Origin: Oreohelix idahoensis
Taxonomy: Eukaryota > Mollusca > Gastropoda > Stylommatophora > Oreohelicidae
Length of the DNA stretch: 64,000 nucleotides
Assembly (NCBI GenBank): GCA_024509875.1
Contig: JAMPIV010019840.1
Coordinates: 775,501-839,500 of the forward strand
Reading direction: 5' to 3'
The notes beneath the pieces are model-generated. The model made no database searches, was not told the origin of the DNA, and saw nothing but the letters and a program-made list of their open reading frames with translations. The number at the start of each line of letters is the position of its first letter. The stretch's first letter is position 1. A program made the translations under genes and the position numbers. Below are positions 31,950 through 42,974 of this stretch, piece by piece.

Positions 31950-33340
31950 ACTCTTTAGCTCCCCAAAGAGCATAGTCCTTCAACACACACATGCCAAGTT
32001 TTCCTGTTAGTGTCATCTGCTCAAGTACTGTCCAAGATTTCCTGTTAGCGTCATCTGCTCAAGTACTTTCCAAGTTTTCCTGTTAGCGTCATCTGCTCAA
32101 GTACTTTCCAAGTTTTCCTGTTAGTGTCATCTGCTCAAGTACTGTCCAAGTTTTCCTGTTAGCGTCATCTGCTCAAGTACTTTCCAAGTTTTCCTGTTAG
32201 TGTCATCTGCTCAAGTACTTTCCAAGTTTTCATGTTAGTGTCATCTGCTCAAGTACTTTCCAAGTTTTCCTGTTAGTGTCATCTGCTCAAGTACTTTCCA
32301 AGTTTTCCTGTTAGCGTCATCTGCTCAAGTACTTTCTAAGTTTTCCTGATAGCGTCATCTGCTCAAGTACTTTCCAAGTTTTCCTGTTAGTGTCATCTGC
32401 TCAAGTACTTTCCAAGTTTTCCCGTTAGTGTCATCTGCTCAAGTACTTTCCAAGTTTTCCTGTTAGCATCATCTGCTCAAGTACTTTCCAAGTTTTCCTG
32501 TTAGTGTCATCTGCTCAAGTACTTTCCTAGTTTTCCTGTTAGCGTCATCTGCTCAAGTACTTTCCAAGTTTTCCTGTTAGCGTCATCTGCTCAAGTACTT
32601 TCCAAGTTTTTCTGTTAGCATCATCTGCTCAAGTACTTTCCAAGTTTTCCTGTTAGCGTCATCTGCTCAAGTACTTTCCAAGTTTTCCTGTTAGCGTCAT
32701 CTGCTCAAGTACTTTCCAAGTTTTCCTGTTAGCGTCATCTGCTCAAGTACTTTCCAAGTTTTCCTGTTAGTACCATCTGCTCAAGCACTTTCCAAGTCCT
32801 GTTAGTGTCATCTGCTCAAGCACTTTCCAAGTTTTCCTGTTAGTGCCATCTGCTCAAACACTTTTCAAGTTTTCCTGTTAGTGCCATCTGCTCAAGCACT
32901 TTCCAAGTTTTCCTGTTAGTGTCATCTGCTCAAGTACTTTCCAAGTTTTCCTGTTAGCGTCATCTGCTCAAGTACTTTCCAAGTTTTCCTGTTAGCATCA
33001 TCTGCTCAAGTACTTTCCAAGTTTTCCTGTTAGTGCCATCTGCTCAAACACTTTTCAAGTTTTCCTGTTAGTGCCATCTGCTCAAGCACTTTCCAAGTTT
33101 TCCTGTTAGCGTCATCTGCTCAAGTACTTTCCAAGTTTTCCTGTTAGCGCCATCTGCTCAAGCACTTTCCAAGTTTTCCTGTTAGTGCCATCTGCTCAAG
33201 CACTTTCCAAGTTTTCCTGTTAGTGCCATCTGCTCAAGCACTTTCCAAGTTTTCCTGTTTGTGCCATCTGCTCAATCACTTTCCAAGTTTTCTTGTTAGT
33301 GCCATCTGCTCAAGTACTTTCCAAGTTTTCCTCATCATTT
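31950..33340 (-). repeat. Minisatellite, about 38-bp unit, from the LINE A 3' end
   Basis: About 35 units of 'ttttcctgttagcgtcatct' + 'gctcaagtactttccaag' with C/T and G/A variants. It is preceded by 'ctttagctccccaaagagca' and followed by 'ctcatcattttcacttctg', both parts of the family A 3' region in inverse orientation. The array is therefore an in-place amplification within a family A copy. Confidence 0.9.
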
Positions 33341-33524
33341 TCACTTCTGTCCCCACTTCTCTTCTCTGTGTTAACAGAAGAGAATAAGTAATAATCTTTA
33401 GATTATACTTAGGCCACAAAAAAACTGAGCTACTGTTAAGTCAGTAAACTAAAAATAGAAACTACTGATGAGTGAACCTGTGGCACCGCTCCACGTGTGC
33501 AGCTGGAGTGCCACACATGAGGAA

Positions 33525-33745
33525 CAGCACTTATGGCCATTGTCAGTTCAGGAAAATCTCTTATCGAGATGTCATCAACCTAGATATAATGTACAAACAA
33601 AGCACTTATGGCCATTGTCAGTTCTGGAGAATCTCTTATCGAGATGTCATCAACCTAGATATAATGTACAAACAAAGCACTTATGGCCATTGTCAGTTCA
33701 GGAAAATCTCTTATCAAGATGTCATCAACCTGAGGCTGCTGACCG
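33525..33745 (+). repeat. Tandem repeat, about 75-bp unit
   Basis: Nearly three units containing 'cttatggccattgtcagttc', 'aaaatctcttatcgagatgt' and 'catcaacctagatataatgt'. The units are 25 codons and stay open, giving a repetitive 'YGHCQFRKISYRDVINLDI' reading. There is no independent sign of a gene. Confidence 0.75.
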
Positions 33746-33839
33746 ATTTCTTCAACGAAGGTCAAGTTGACATATCAATCAATCGGTCGTTCAGTACCCC
33801 TCTGTTCCACAAGAGACACAGGCTTTCAGTAAACACAAT

Positions 33840-34380
33840 CCTCGTCCACTCGTCCCGTGCCATCTGCTCAATGTCTTTACATGTTTTCCTCATCAGTTTT
33901 ATTTCTGTCTCAAGTTCTCTTCTTCATGTGTTCGTCTACCTCTCCTACCCTGGGGATTCTAGAACAAGGATTGCCTTGTAATGCTATCAACAAGTTTCTT
34001 CAGTGTGTGCCTTCTCCATCGCCAGCATCTTCTACTCACTGCTTGTTCAGTAAGGTGTTATGTCTTTTCATGTGGGCAAATATATTAGCTTTCTAATTTT
34101 GATCGCCTTCATTAATTCTCTTTTCAATCCTAGGACTTCTTCATTTGTTTTCTTCTCTTTCCATCAGATGTGCCTCATTCTTCTGTATATCCACGATTCA
34201 AGGGCCTCAATTCTTTCTTCCATTTGCTTGTTTATTGCCCACTCGCTTGTTCCCCTTGTTTGTCACCAGTTCAACATAAGTGATCATATCATACCACTTC
34301 AATCCTTGTATTCTATGCAAGGACACATTTATAAAAGTCCCTGAACTGGCCTGTTGTAACCAGTGTCTTCTTCTTCTGTG
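33840..34380 (-). mobile_element. LINE 3' fragments, family A and RTE-like
   Basis: 33840-34036 is the family A 3' region (inverse orientation: 'ctggggattctagaacaagg'). 34037-34240 reads on the minus strand as an RTE-like tail ('ALESWIYRRMRHI'), and 34240-34370 again resembles family A ('LQGLKWYDMIT'). It is a mosaic of broken pieces. Confidence 0.6.
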
Positions 34381-34394
34381 ATCCTTAGCTGCCA

Positions 34395-34860
34395 TCTATC
34401 ATAGCAGTCAGTGGCCATCACGCCTGGTGGCGTCTTGTAGGGCAGCAACAAACTGCTTCCACCTTGTTCGGTCGGTGGCCATCCTCCATGCAGTGCCCCA
34501 GCTCTGATTCATTCTTTGCATCTCAGCCTCCACAGTTCTCCACCAAGTTGTTTTTGGCCGGCCTCTCTTTTGCTTTCTTCAGGGGTCCATAGCATAGCTG
34601 TTCTTGTGATGGCATTAGGGTCTCTTCTGAGGATGTGGCCAACTTAACTCCAGCGTCTGCTAGCTATAATGGTGTGCATGTCCTCTTGGTTGCTCCGAGT
34701 AAGCAAATCTTGGCTGGTGATGGTATTCAGCCAAAAGATATGAGAGTTTTCCTTAGGCAGATTGTGTGGAAGGAGGACAATTTCCTTCTTGGTTCCTTTC
34801 CAGCATCCCGCACCATAGAGAAGCACAGAAAGTACACAGCTCTCCTATAATCTTAATTTG
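34395..34860 (-). pseudogene. LINE family C 3' fragment
   Basis: Minus-strand match to 60060-60480: 'catcacgcctggtggcgtct', 'gggcagcaacaaactgcttc', 'ctggtgatggtattcagcc' and 'tgtgtggaaggagga'. Frames are broken. Confidence 0.75.
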
Positions 34861-35339
34861 GTGTTTGTGCTGTACTGAGAGGACTTTGTAACCAGTGGGG
34901 TTTTATGTTTATCTTCAGACCGGACCGTGTTCTAACCACAATACAAAAATAATTAACCTGTCATAAATGAGTGTACAGTTAGAAAATTCTCAGATGTTTG
35001 TTGTTTTGTTTGTTTGATTCAATCCACGGGGATTCGAGTTTTCCATCTTTTTTTATTTGGGGTGGTGAAACATGGCTGTTTTTCAAACCCAGAGGGCTAC
35101 ACCAAATCAGCAGGCTTGACTTTGGTAAAACTAACAAGGCTGCTAAATGGTGGGGTGGTGTATAAGCCACGAGTTGGAAGGTCCTGTCCCCTAGAGGTGT
35201 TCACCAGAGGGCTACACCAGCTCAGCAGGCTCAGTATTGGTGAAATATATCAGAACTGCTAAAGAGCAAGATGGTACAATGTCATGTTGGAGGGTTCTCG
35301 CCCGTTGAGGGGTAAACTTCTCACATCAGACCAGTCTTT
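34861..35339 (+). repeat. Duplicated block, about 125 bp
   Basis: Two diverged copies of 'gagggctacaccaaatcagc' to 'gctaaatggtgg...gttggaaggtcctgtc' (about 35088-35200 and 35207-35315). No gene was found in 34861-35339. Confidence 0.6.
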
Positions 35340-35905
35340 GTTGTTTAACTAAGGCTTGTGACCTTGTTGCTCTTTTCCAACTAATTCCAAGTTGATTTCC
35401 TTGACATTATTCTACAGTGTAGAACTGCAGTTGAGTTGGAGCCAGTAAGTTCTAGTTTATTAACCATGTATTCTATCCTGGGTCTGCACACATTTCATGG
35501 AAGCTCACATCTTGTGTGGCAGCGTATTGTGTGTTTCTCGCTCCTCCAAGGAGCTTTTTTAAATACGCAGGGCTAAAATACTTTGCTCTGGTTTGAGGCT
35601 CTTCCAAGGAATGTAACCAGAGCAAAGTATTTCAATAAAAAGCTTCTTTTAAGCTCCCCACACATATCGTTCATCCATTATGGATACTAATGCATTCATA
35701 CAACCAGGCAAAAGCCGAAGTTAAATCTAGGCCTCGAGTAATTCCCCTACAATTAGTGTGTAACAATGGGTTGTCAACATATTATACCACAGTGGTAATC
35801 TTGATGTGGGGCCGCTCTGGTGTGGCTAATTGTTCCCTGAGTATTGGCCAGGCAACTCAAGAACTCTGAAGGTTGCCTCTTTCCACATTGAGGTGCTTCA
35901 GGATC
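35340..35905 (+). repeat. Interspersed repeat R1, diverged copy
   Basis: Shares with R1 'ttgctctggtttgaggctct', 'ccaaggaatgt', 'aaaagccgaagttaaatcta' and 'agtgtgtaacaatgggtt'. It contains a local inverted pair around 35565-35635 ('aatactttgctctggttt' and its complement), a potential hairpin. Confidence 0.6.
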
Positions 35906-36480
35906 TTGGTTAGTGAGCTAACCCTGGAGTTAAAGCGTGAGCATCGTGAATTCATTTGCATCGCAAAACCAGTATTTATAACTCATCAGTCTTTCACACT
36001 AAGCCAAGTCAGTATTCCTGTCAAAATATAAACAATCCTATATATAAAATCCCAGCTTTTTCTGTCAGTGCATAACGCTAAGGGAAGCAACTTTGGTTGA
36101 AAGTTAGACATTAATTGTCTTGTTTCCCTTATATGTACTCCCGAAAATAGTAACACTTACCAAAGTTTGATTATACTGTACGGAAATAAGTCAACAACAC
36201 AACTGATCAACAGTACATGAACTGGAGACAGGAAGATGCAGAGATCCATGATTTTAAGTTGTACCAGATTAAAACAACAGAAAATCAAGATTATCTTCTG
36301 CCATGTTCAGACTTTTAACATCAGATGTAAAAGAAATATATTTTTAAAAAAAAAATACTTTTGAATAAGTAAAATTGCTGTTGGGTATTGGTGCTTTTGA
36401 ATTTAATTCCCATCTTATGACGGGCTTTTACACTAGTTACGTTAGAAGCATATTAATATGTAAGAAGAATAGGATAACGC
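35906..36480. other. Intergenic or intronic, nothing recognised
   Basis: A/T-rich, no coding or repeat structure recognised apart from A runs near 36340. Confidence 0.4.
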
Positions 36481-36660
36481 TCCCTCGGGTATGTTGTAAG
36501 TGCCGACTAATATGTTGTGCATCAGGTTGGCAACTTCAACATGCAAAACATGTTGCTCGAGAAACCACCACTGTAAGAGCACTTGAATGTTTTATGCAGG
36601 CCTCCATCAACAGGACCGGCTGTAGCTGTGGTTCCATGCTACATAAGGAATGAAAAGAAA
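36480..36660 (+). repeat. Interspersed repeat R4
   Basis: Shares 'ggttggcaac', 'catgcaaaacatgttgct', 'gaaaccac' and 'gcttgtagctgtggttcc'-type blocks with 40860-41020. A third partial copy is at about 43185-43240. Class unknown. Confidence 0.5.
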
Positions 36661-36736
36661 GCCGAAGAATAGCTCAGTTATCATTCTTTTCATGGTTTTT
36701 AAACGTGTGTATCCAAGTTGTACAGTGTCAGTTTTT

Positions 36737-37130
36737 GTTGCCAGGTTGTACTGAAATAGTTTAGAAATTATTAAAATGAAACGCATTTTGTCTAAATGAT
36801 ATTTGGTTCATAGTTTGTGAATTTATGTGTCTAAATTGGAGTGGTCATTTATGTTGCCAGGTTGTACTGAAATTGTTTAGAAGTAATTAAAATGAAATGC
36901 ATTTTGTCTAAATGATATTTGGTTTATAGTTTGTAAATTTATGTGTCTAAATTGTAGTGGTCATTTCTGTTGCCAGGTTGTACTGAAATAGTTTAGAAAT
37001 TATTAAAATGAAACGCATTTTGTCTAAATGGTATTTGGTTCATAGTTTGTGAATTTATGTCTAAATTGGAGTAGTCATTTATGTTGCCAGGTTGTACTGA
37101 AATAGTTTAGAAGTAATTAAAATGAGTGAA
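36737..37130 (+). repeat. Tandem repeat, about 115-bp unit
   Basis: Four starts of 'tgttgccaggttgtactgaa' at 36737, 36853, 36969 and 37081, with units continuing 'tagtttagaa...ttaaaatgaaacgcatttt'. High similarity between units suggests recent duplication. Confidence 0.9.
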
Positions 37131-37140
37131 AAAATCATTG

Positions 37141-37540
37141 ATTTGAAACACATTTCCTTATAAAATCATTGTTTTGTAGGCTGTAAGCCTGTATCACCTG
37201 TCTGTAGGGAGCCAGTTGTTATTATCATCAAGTTTAGATATTTGTACAGAATAATTTAGATATTTGTACAGAATAATCTTATTAGTACTTTATGTTGTTG
37301 ATATTGATCCAGCGGTGCTTGGGCTCTCGCCGTCAACCCAATGCCATGTAGTGATATCTGCATGTTTTTGCAAGTTGTTTTGTTTCTCTGTACAAGGTGT
37401 TCCACTTCTCTGGCCTTGGAGGAAGGAGCATTTTCCTAATTATAAATATATATGGAATGTTGGCCAGTTCTGTGAGTTTATATATGAACAGTCTTTATTA
37501 GAGCAGCTCGATTGGTCTGTCATGTAAAAACATATTTTGC
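37141..37540. other. No gene seen
   Basis: A direct duplication 'tttagatatttgtacagaat' occurs at about 37230 and 37255. The rest is unremarkable. Confidence 0.4.
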
Positions 37541-37559
37541 TGTATAGTACCTCCGATTG

Positions 37560-37960
37560 TTGTATGTTGCATTATGTTACATAGTACATTGGATTATGTT
37601 ATATAGTACATTGGATTGTTGCATAGTACATTGGATTGTTATGTAGTACATTGAATTGTTACATAGTACATTGGATTGTTACATCATTGGATTGTTACAT
37701 AGTACATTGGGTCATGTTGCATAGTACTTTGGATTATTTTACTTAGTAAAATGGGTCATGTTGCATAGTACTTATGATTATGTTACATAGTACATTGGAT
37801 TTTGGATTATGTTACATAGCACATTGGATTGTTACATAGTACACTGGATTGTTACATAGTAAAATTGGTCTTGTTGCATAGTACTTTGGAATATGTTACA
37901 AAGTATATTGGATTGTTACATAGTACATAACATTATGTTACACAGTAACATAGTACATTA
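37560..37960 (+). repeat. Degenerate minisatellite, about 20-bp unit
   Basis: Irregular units of 'gttacatagtacattggatt' with many indels and substitutions. Confidence 0.8.
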
Positions 37961-38284
37961 GCAAGATGTGGCTAATTTGGTGTACAATGTATCCAGTTTA
38001 TCATGATCCCTTAAAAATAGATTATAAATATTGTTCAGAAATTTGAAGAATGTCATTGTGGTAAAGGTGTTGCAGTTATGGATGGTAACTATAATAAATT
38101 TGTTACTAGATTAGAGATGGTTAACTACAGTAGATGCGTTGTAAGATTGCATTTTTAGTTCAAAAATGGTATTTTCATATAAAATTGTTCTTTTCTTATA
38201 AAAAAAATATTAATTTCTCAGAACCTTACTTTATGTTACAAATGTTGTTGACCTTGACATGCTGTTGTATTCATCACAATTGAC

Positions 38285-38740
38285 ATGAGATATGTCACCA
38301 GACATTTCCATTGTCTTTTAAAGCTCTTGTTAGCACTAGAAGCCACAGAGATGTGGTTTTACAGAAGAATGTTAAAAATACCATGGACAGTCAAAAAGAG
38401 TAATGTGGGTGTCCTGAAAGAGGCCAATGCACAAAGGAAACTTATTTCACAAGTTAGAAAGAAGCAATCCACTTTTTGGGGGCATGTTATGAGAAGAGGA
38501 AAGTTGGAATATATCGTAACAACAGGTAAGACAAAGAGAACAAATACTGGACAGTTTGACATCGTGGCATGGAAAGAGGTCAACAGAAGAATTGATAAAG
38601 TGTACTGGAGACAGGAAGTTGTGGAGAGACATGTTCTTGGCATGGTACTTGAATGTCCACACAGATTTCTGATGATCTTATCAAAGTCTTCATTTATTGC
38701 AGGCAGTTTAAAGTTGTGCCAAATGTGTTACTATTTTTAG
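38285..38740 (+). pseudogene. RTE-like LINE C-terminal fragment
   Basis: A 151-codon frame reading 'LALEATEMWFYRRMLKIPW', 'GVLKEANAQRKLISQVRKK' and 'FWGHVMRRGKLEYIVTTGK', the C-terminal tail of RTE-like RT proteins (EMWxYRRML, GHVMR). The RT core is missing; the fragment is open but truncated. Related pieces are at 13545-13835 and 25545-25870. 37961-38284 holds nothing recognised. Confidence 0.8.
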
Positions 38741-38849
38741 ACTACATTCAAAGTCCAGCAGATCAAGATGAACTAAATCTATCAGAAGTCTATTCTGGCA
38801 TATGTTTTAAAATGTAACAATGGGCATCTCATTCAAAAATATGAATCTT

Positions 38850-39260
38850 CACTTCACATGTCAGCTCAGTCCTATTGAATAGCTCTGAAACATGGACAAC
38901 AACTAAAAAGGTACAGGCGTTCATAAATGGGTGCTTGTGTAGAATAGAAGGATTGAAATGGTATGAAAAGGTCATCAGTGTGGAATTGATGGCAAGAACT
39001 AGACAAGTGCTGGTGGAACAAAAGATGAGATAAGACACTGGAGGTGGATAGAACAAACATTGAAGAAACCTGTTGATAGCATTACAAGACAGTCCTTGTT
39101 CTGGAATCCCCAGGGAAAGAGACAGAAATGGATAAAAAAACACATGGAGAAGAGAAAATGATAAGGAAGACTCGGAAATACCTTGAGTGGATGGCACAGG
39201 ACAGGAAGACTTGGCATGTGTTTGTTGAAGGTCTATGCTCCTTGGAGAGTTAAAGTGTGA
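38850..39260 (+). mobile_element. LINE family A 3' fragment
   Basis: Plus-strand copy of the family A tail: 'ggcgttcataaatgggtgct', 'gatggcaagaactagac', 'ggaatccccagggaaag' and 'aggaagacttggcatgtgtt', ending 'gctccttggagagttaaag'. Frames are broken. Confidence 0.85.
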
Positions 39261-39294
39261 TAATGATCTCATTCACATTTGGTGCTCATTTTTT

Positions 39295-39795
39295 TTAAAA
39301 AGCCTTCGCGAGTTAAAATGTAACATTCAAATTCAATATGGCTGCTGTTTCCAAGGCGATCAGTGGTACTATCCCATCAAACTGTCTTTGTTGTACACAA
39401 CTCATCATCTTGTTCTGTTGTACACAGTTCAGGTTGTAGGTTAAACCCATGCATTTTAATTGAAGTCCTATAGTTATTTATGAAAAATAGCATTTTGCTG
39501 TAGCATCACCCCTTAAGTAGTTAAATTAGATCTAGCCATTTGTATACACCAATATGGCTACATATGAAACTCTTATTGTGTTTGTACACACCAATATGGA
39601 GGCACTGATGACCTCTTCAGTTGATGCTTATTGCCACTTCATGTTATTTACATCAGTGGCATCAGACACAAAGAATCCGACACTGGCTTGTATTTCACAG
39701 CATTTAATACTTGCTTTGAGAAGTTTTGTTACGTGTATATTGATTTGATGATTGTATTTTGAATGTTATATATATATAGTCTTTATTACTGCATG
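39295..39795. repeat. Repeat related to 28120-28240
   Basis: Shares 'ggttgtaggt', 'gcattttaattgaa' and 'tttatgaaaa' with 28150-28215. The remainder to 39795 has short internal repeats ('acaccaatatgg') and no gene. Confidence 0.45.
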
Positions 39796-39799
39796 TTGT

Positions 39800-40090
39800 A
39801 GAACAGGGGGCAATAAACAAGCGACTGCTAGAAAGAATTGAGGCCTAAGAGATGTGGATATATAGAAGAATGAGGCAAATCTTATGGAAAGAGATGAAAA
39901 TAAAGAGATCCTAGAAAACCTAGCAATGAAAAAAAAATTAATGAAGATCAAAATTAACAGAAGGGAGAGTTGAAGGCAAACGTGCAAGAGGAAGACATTG
40001 CTATAAGTGGGAAGATAACATCAAGAGATGGACAGGAAAGAGTCTATTAGAGTGCACCACCAAGACAAGAGACAGAAGACGTTGGAGATC
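39800..40090 (+). pseudogene. RTE-like LINE 3' fragment
   Basis: Reads 'EMWIYRRMRQILWKEM', later 'GKRARGRHCYKWEDNIKRW' and 'RRRWRSNF', typical of RTE-like C-termini (GRRARGRxxxKWxDNI). Several stops. The inverse copy is at 46262-46720. Confidence 0.75.
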
Positions 40091-40368
40091 CAACTTTGTT
40101 GTAGAGATGGCATCTGATGATGTTAATGATTTTGAATATTCATATGTCTGTATTTTAAAAATTGTTTCACAGTTATATGGTACTTGATTCATCCAGTTTT
40201 TTTATTTGACTTCTGCACATGACTTCTTTTTTTATATTTTTTATGTGAGCACTATTTTTGTTTATAAATGTTTTGTTCCTTATCACATTACATGTTAAAT
40301 TTCCGCAACCAGTATTTTAATTAATAAATTATTATTTCTTAACTTAATTGTAGAATTATTGCACCATT

Positions 40369-40859
40369 AGGCATGTCTCCCTCCCCGCGCGAGCGACGAA
40401 ATCTGTTCGGACAGTTATCTGGTTGATCCTGCCAGTAGTCATATGCTTGTCTCAAAGATTAAGCCATGCATGTCTAAGTTCACACTGTCTCACAGTGAAA
40501 CCGCGAATGGCTCATTAAATCAGTCGAGGTTCCTTAGATGACACGATCCTACTTGGATAACTGTGGCATTTCTAGAGCTAATACATGCTTACGGTAAGTG
40601 GCTTACCCTTATATAGTCATAAGTGACTGAAAGGGAAGACTGATCGAGGGCAAGTTCCGTATCCTACTAGTGACAGACGGTTGCTACTGGTGTCAGACTG
40701 TATCGGCTAGACCGTTCCTCTGACGTCCAGGCCGGGTCTTGCTGCATGGGCAACAGCTTGATCTACAATTGCCCAACCTCGTGCCACCGAAAGTTATTTC
40801 CGGAGGTACGCTCCTATGGTCAGAAATGACTGGCAGGGAAGGGAAGGCATGTCTCCCTC
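40369..40859 (+). mobile_element. Chimeric insertion carrying the 18S rRNA 5' end
   Basis: A 461-bp insertion (40384-40844) is bounded by the exact 15-bp direct repeat AGGCATGTCTCCCTC (40369-40383, 40845-40859). The first part, about 40384-40415, is GC-rich and resembles external transcribed spacer. From about 40416 it matches the 5' end of 18S rRNA. After about 40590 it becomes an unrelated GC-moderate sequence I do not recognise. There is no poly(A). The long target duplication indicates LINE-type retrotransposition of a chimeric RNA or template switching. Confidence 0.75.
40416..40590 (+). pseudogene. 18S rRNA 5'-end pseudogene fragment
   Basis: Contains 'ctggttgatcctgccagtag', 'catatgcttgtctcaaagat', 'taagccatgcatgtctaagt', 'gaaaccgcgaatggctcatt' and 'tctagagctaatacatgc', the universal first about 175 nt of metazoan 18S. 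The version with 'cacactgtctcac' and 'gtcgaggttccttagatgac' looks lophotrochozoan. The gene stops there; the remaining about 1.6 kb of 18S is absent, so it is not functional rRNA. Confidence 0.95.
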
Positions 40860-41284
40860 AGTATAAGATTGTGCATGTAGCTGGCAGCCTCGTCATGTAA
40901 AACAAATTGTCACAGAGACAACTGCTGGAGGAGCACGTGAAGAATGATTGGTGCAGGCTTCTTATAATGGGATCGGCTGCTGTGCTGGCTCCGTAGGGAT
41001 CGCAATGGACAAAATTATGATGATGATAATGGCCACTGGAATGAACAGCCCCTTGCACTACTTCATGTTAGTCATTACACATATTTGGTTGGAGAGCTAG
41101 TCCCATTTGTTTTGGATCTCTTACGAGAGATCTAGTAACCATAAGAAGTAATTAGTCATAGTAATCAGGTCATCATGTGTTTACTGACTTTTTCAGTTCA
41201 TTCTTGCTGTGAAGTATAGCATTAAGCTGAAGCTTGTGTTCATGAGCCAAGTGTGTAGATCTGGCTGCTGTGAGCTCGTGTTGT
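40860..41284 (+). repeat. R4-like repeat, then no gene
   Basis: 40870-41000 shares 'agctggcagcc', 'catgtaaaacaa', 'gcaggcttc' and 'gctgtgctggctccgtag' with R4 at 36480-36660. 41001-41284 holds nothing recognised. Confidence 0.45.
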
Positions 41285-41455
41285 TGTAGGATGTCTGTGT
41301 TGTTGTAGGATGTCTGTGATGTTGTAGGATGTCTGTGATGTTGTAGGATGTCTGTGTTGTTGTAGGATGTCTGTGATGTTGTAGGATGTCTGTGATGTTG
41401 TAGGATGTCTGTGTTGTTGTAGGATGTCTGTGATGTTGTAGGATGTCTGTGATGC
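41280..41455 (+). repeat. Minisatellite, 19-bp unit
   Basis: About nine units of 'gttgtaggatgtctgtgat' alternating with a 'gtt' variant. It directly abuts, and appears to extend, the LINE fragment at 41455-41650. Confidence 0.9.
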
Positions 41456-41650
41456 TGTCTATCCATCTTCCTCGTGCCCTGAAACCAGACCTTCTACTGT
41501 TGTAGGCACGTGGCGGTCATTTATCAGACTCCAGTCTCATGAGATGTTCAAACCACTTAATTCTCTGTCTCTCTGTATACTTGATGCAGGATGTAGTTCC
41601 TACAATTTGTCTGATGTCATTGTGTACAGTAATAATTAATCATTGTATGT
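41455..41650 (-). pseudogene. LINE 3' fragment
   Basis: The minus strand reads approximately 'TERQRIKWFEHLMRLES' and 'PPRAYNSRRSGFRARGR', the C-terminal WFGHxxRM...GRRARGR pattern of LINE RT proteins. Confidence 0.65.
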
Positions 41651-41734
41651 GGCATGGTAATCAGGTCATTACACATAATATGTATTGACAGTCGGATACA
41701 TATTTGTGGTAGCAACCAGGTGCAATGAAAAGTG

Positions 41735-41822
41735 TCATTACAGTATTACATGTTAAAATTGTCATTACATGTTAAAAGTGTCATTACGTGTTAAAAGTGT
41801 CATTACGTGTTAAAAGTGTAAT
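41735..41822 (+). repeat. Minisatellite, 18-bp unit
   Basis: About five units of 'gtcattacgtgttaaaa'. 41823-41960 resembles 57130-57245 (R5: 'ttttgctccatatggaac' type). Confidence 0.75.
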
Positions 41823-42079
41823 TGCCATCTCATTTTTTGCTTCTTATGGAACAACTGTAGATGACCCCCCCTCCCCTTATTTTTTGTGCAGGAAGTCTGC
41901 ACCAAAGCATTTGCTCCAACAAAAGTGGTTTCCTTAATGCCATTGTACGACATGCTTGAGGAGACATGTTGAGAGCTATAGCTTGTTGTCGGAGAAATAG
42001 AAATGCTCTTAATCAGATGAAATTCTCTTAGCGTTTTGTTTTTATTTTTTCATTGAGAACTGACATGCCCCTGCAGGCC

Positions 42080-42310
42080 TAATGGAACAGCTCCAGTTAC
42101 AATGGTTTGGCCATGTCTGCAGAATGTGGGAAAATCAAGAGCCAGGGATTCAGACCTCCAGGATTTCCCAGTTCACTTGGAGGACAACATTAGGCAATCT
42201 CTGAAGGGTTGAGGACTAGACTGGAACCAGGCCAGGAGGAAGACAGCCAATAGGATAGCATGACACTCTCTCTGGCAAACCTCTGCACCCCAGGGTAGAA
42301 GAGGAGTGAC
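42080..42310 (+). pseudogene. LINE family B 3' fragment
   Basis: Plus-strand family B tail: 'agttacaatggtttggccat', 'ggaacaggccaggagg'-type block at 42225-42245, ending 'gactaagtaagtaag', the TAAG-type tail. Frames are broken. Confidence 0.85.
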
Positions 42311-42970
42311 TAAGTAAGTAAGAGAATTGACACATGTCACATTATGTCTGTCTGGCTTGACACAGACGGACAGTTCTAGTCCTGGAGGTCCTGCATTAAA
42401 TGCTCCAGTCGCTTCTAGCATTACATTTCTAGTCAGTTGGACAAATGATTATAGCTGGCCAGTTAACAAGTTTGATTATTTCTAGACAATTAAACTGATG
42501 TCATTGGTAGTTTAACTGGAAATAAATGATTTAGCAGAGGAACATCCTATCAAGCAAGTGATGCAGCTTTCTAACCAGTTTTATTTGCATTATTTAACTA
42601 ACCTTTAAATTTGGGGGTGAATTTGGCTTGTGTGCTGATTTAGATGGATCTCACATTCTTAAAATTTGTATGAAAAATACACCCACATTTTTTATATTCA
42701 AGATTTTTGTTTCTCCCCAATATAAAATCAAGTTTGGTCAGATAAATTAAAAAGTGTTGCCTTGATATGCATATCTTGTTTTGACATATTAACCAGCGCA
42801 GGTCAACTTTGTTTCATTTGCTCACAGCGTGTAGGAGATTATTTTAATAAATGCACTTGTTTGTTTCAAATTAAACAGTGAGATTACTTAACCATTTCTT
42901 TGGTAATTCTTATAGTCTGTGTTATGTTTCTCTTTTCTCAAAAAAAAATGTCACTCACACTTGTAGTTAA
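42311..42970. other. No gene seen
   Basis: A/T-rich; 42340-42425 is unremarkable and later parts have only simple A/T runs. Confidence 0.4.
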
Positions 42971-42974
42971 GTAA

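Noticed and set aside
40416..40590. Functional 18S rRNA gene or the edge of an rDNA unit
   Set aside because: Only the first about 175 nt are present and the insert is bounded by a 15-bp target duplication.
41173..41466. 97-codon His/Thr-rich minus-strand frame
   Set aside because: Read-through of the 19-bp array.
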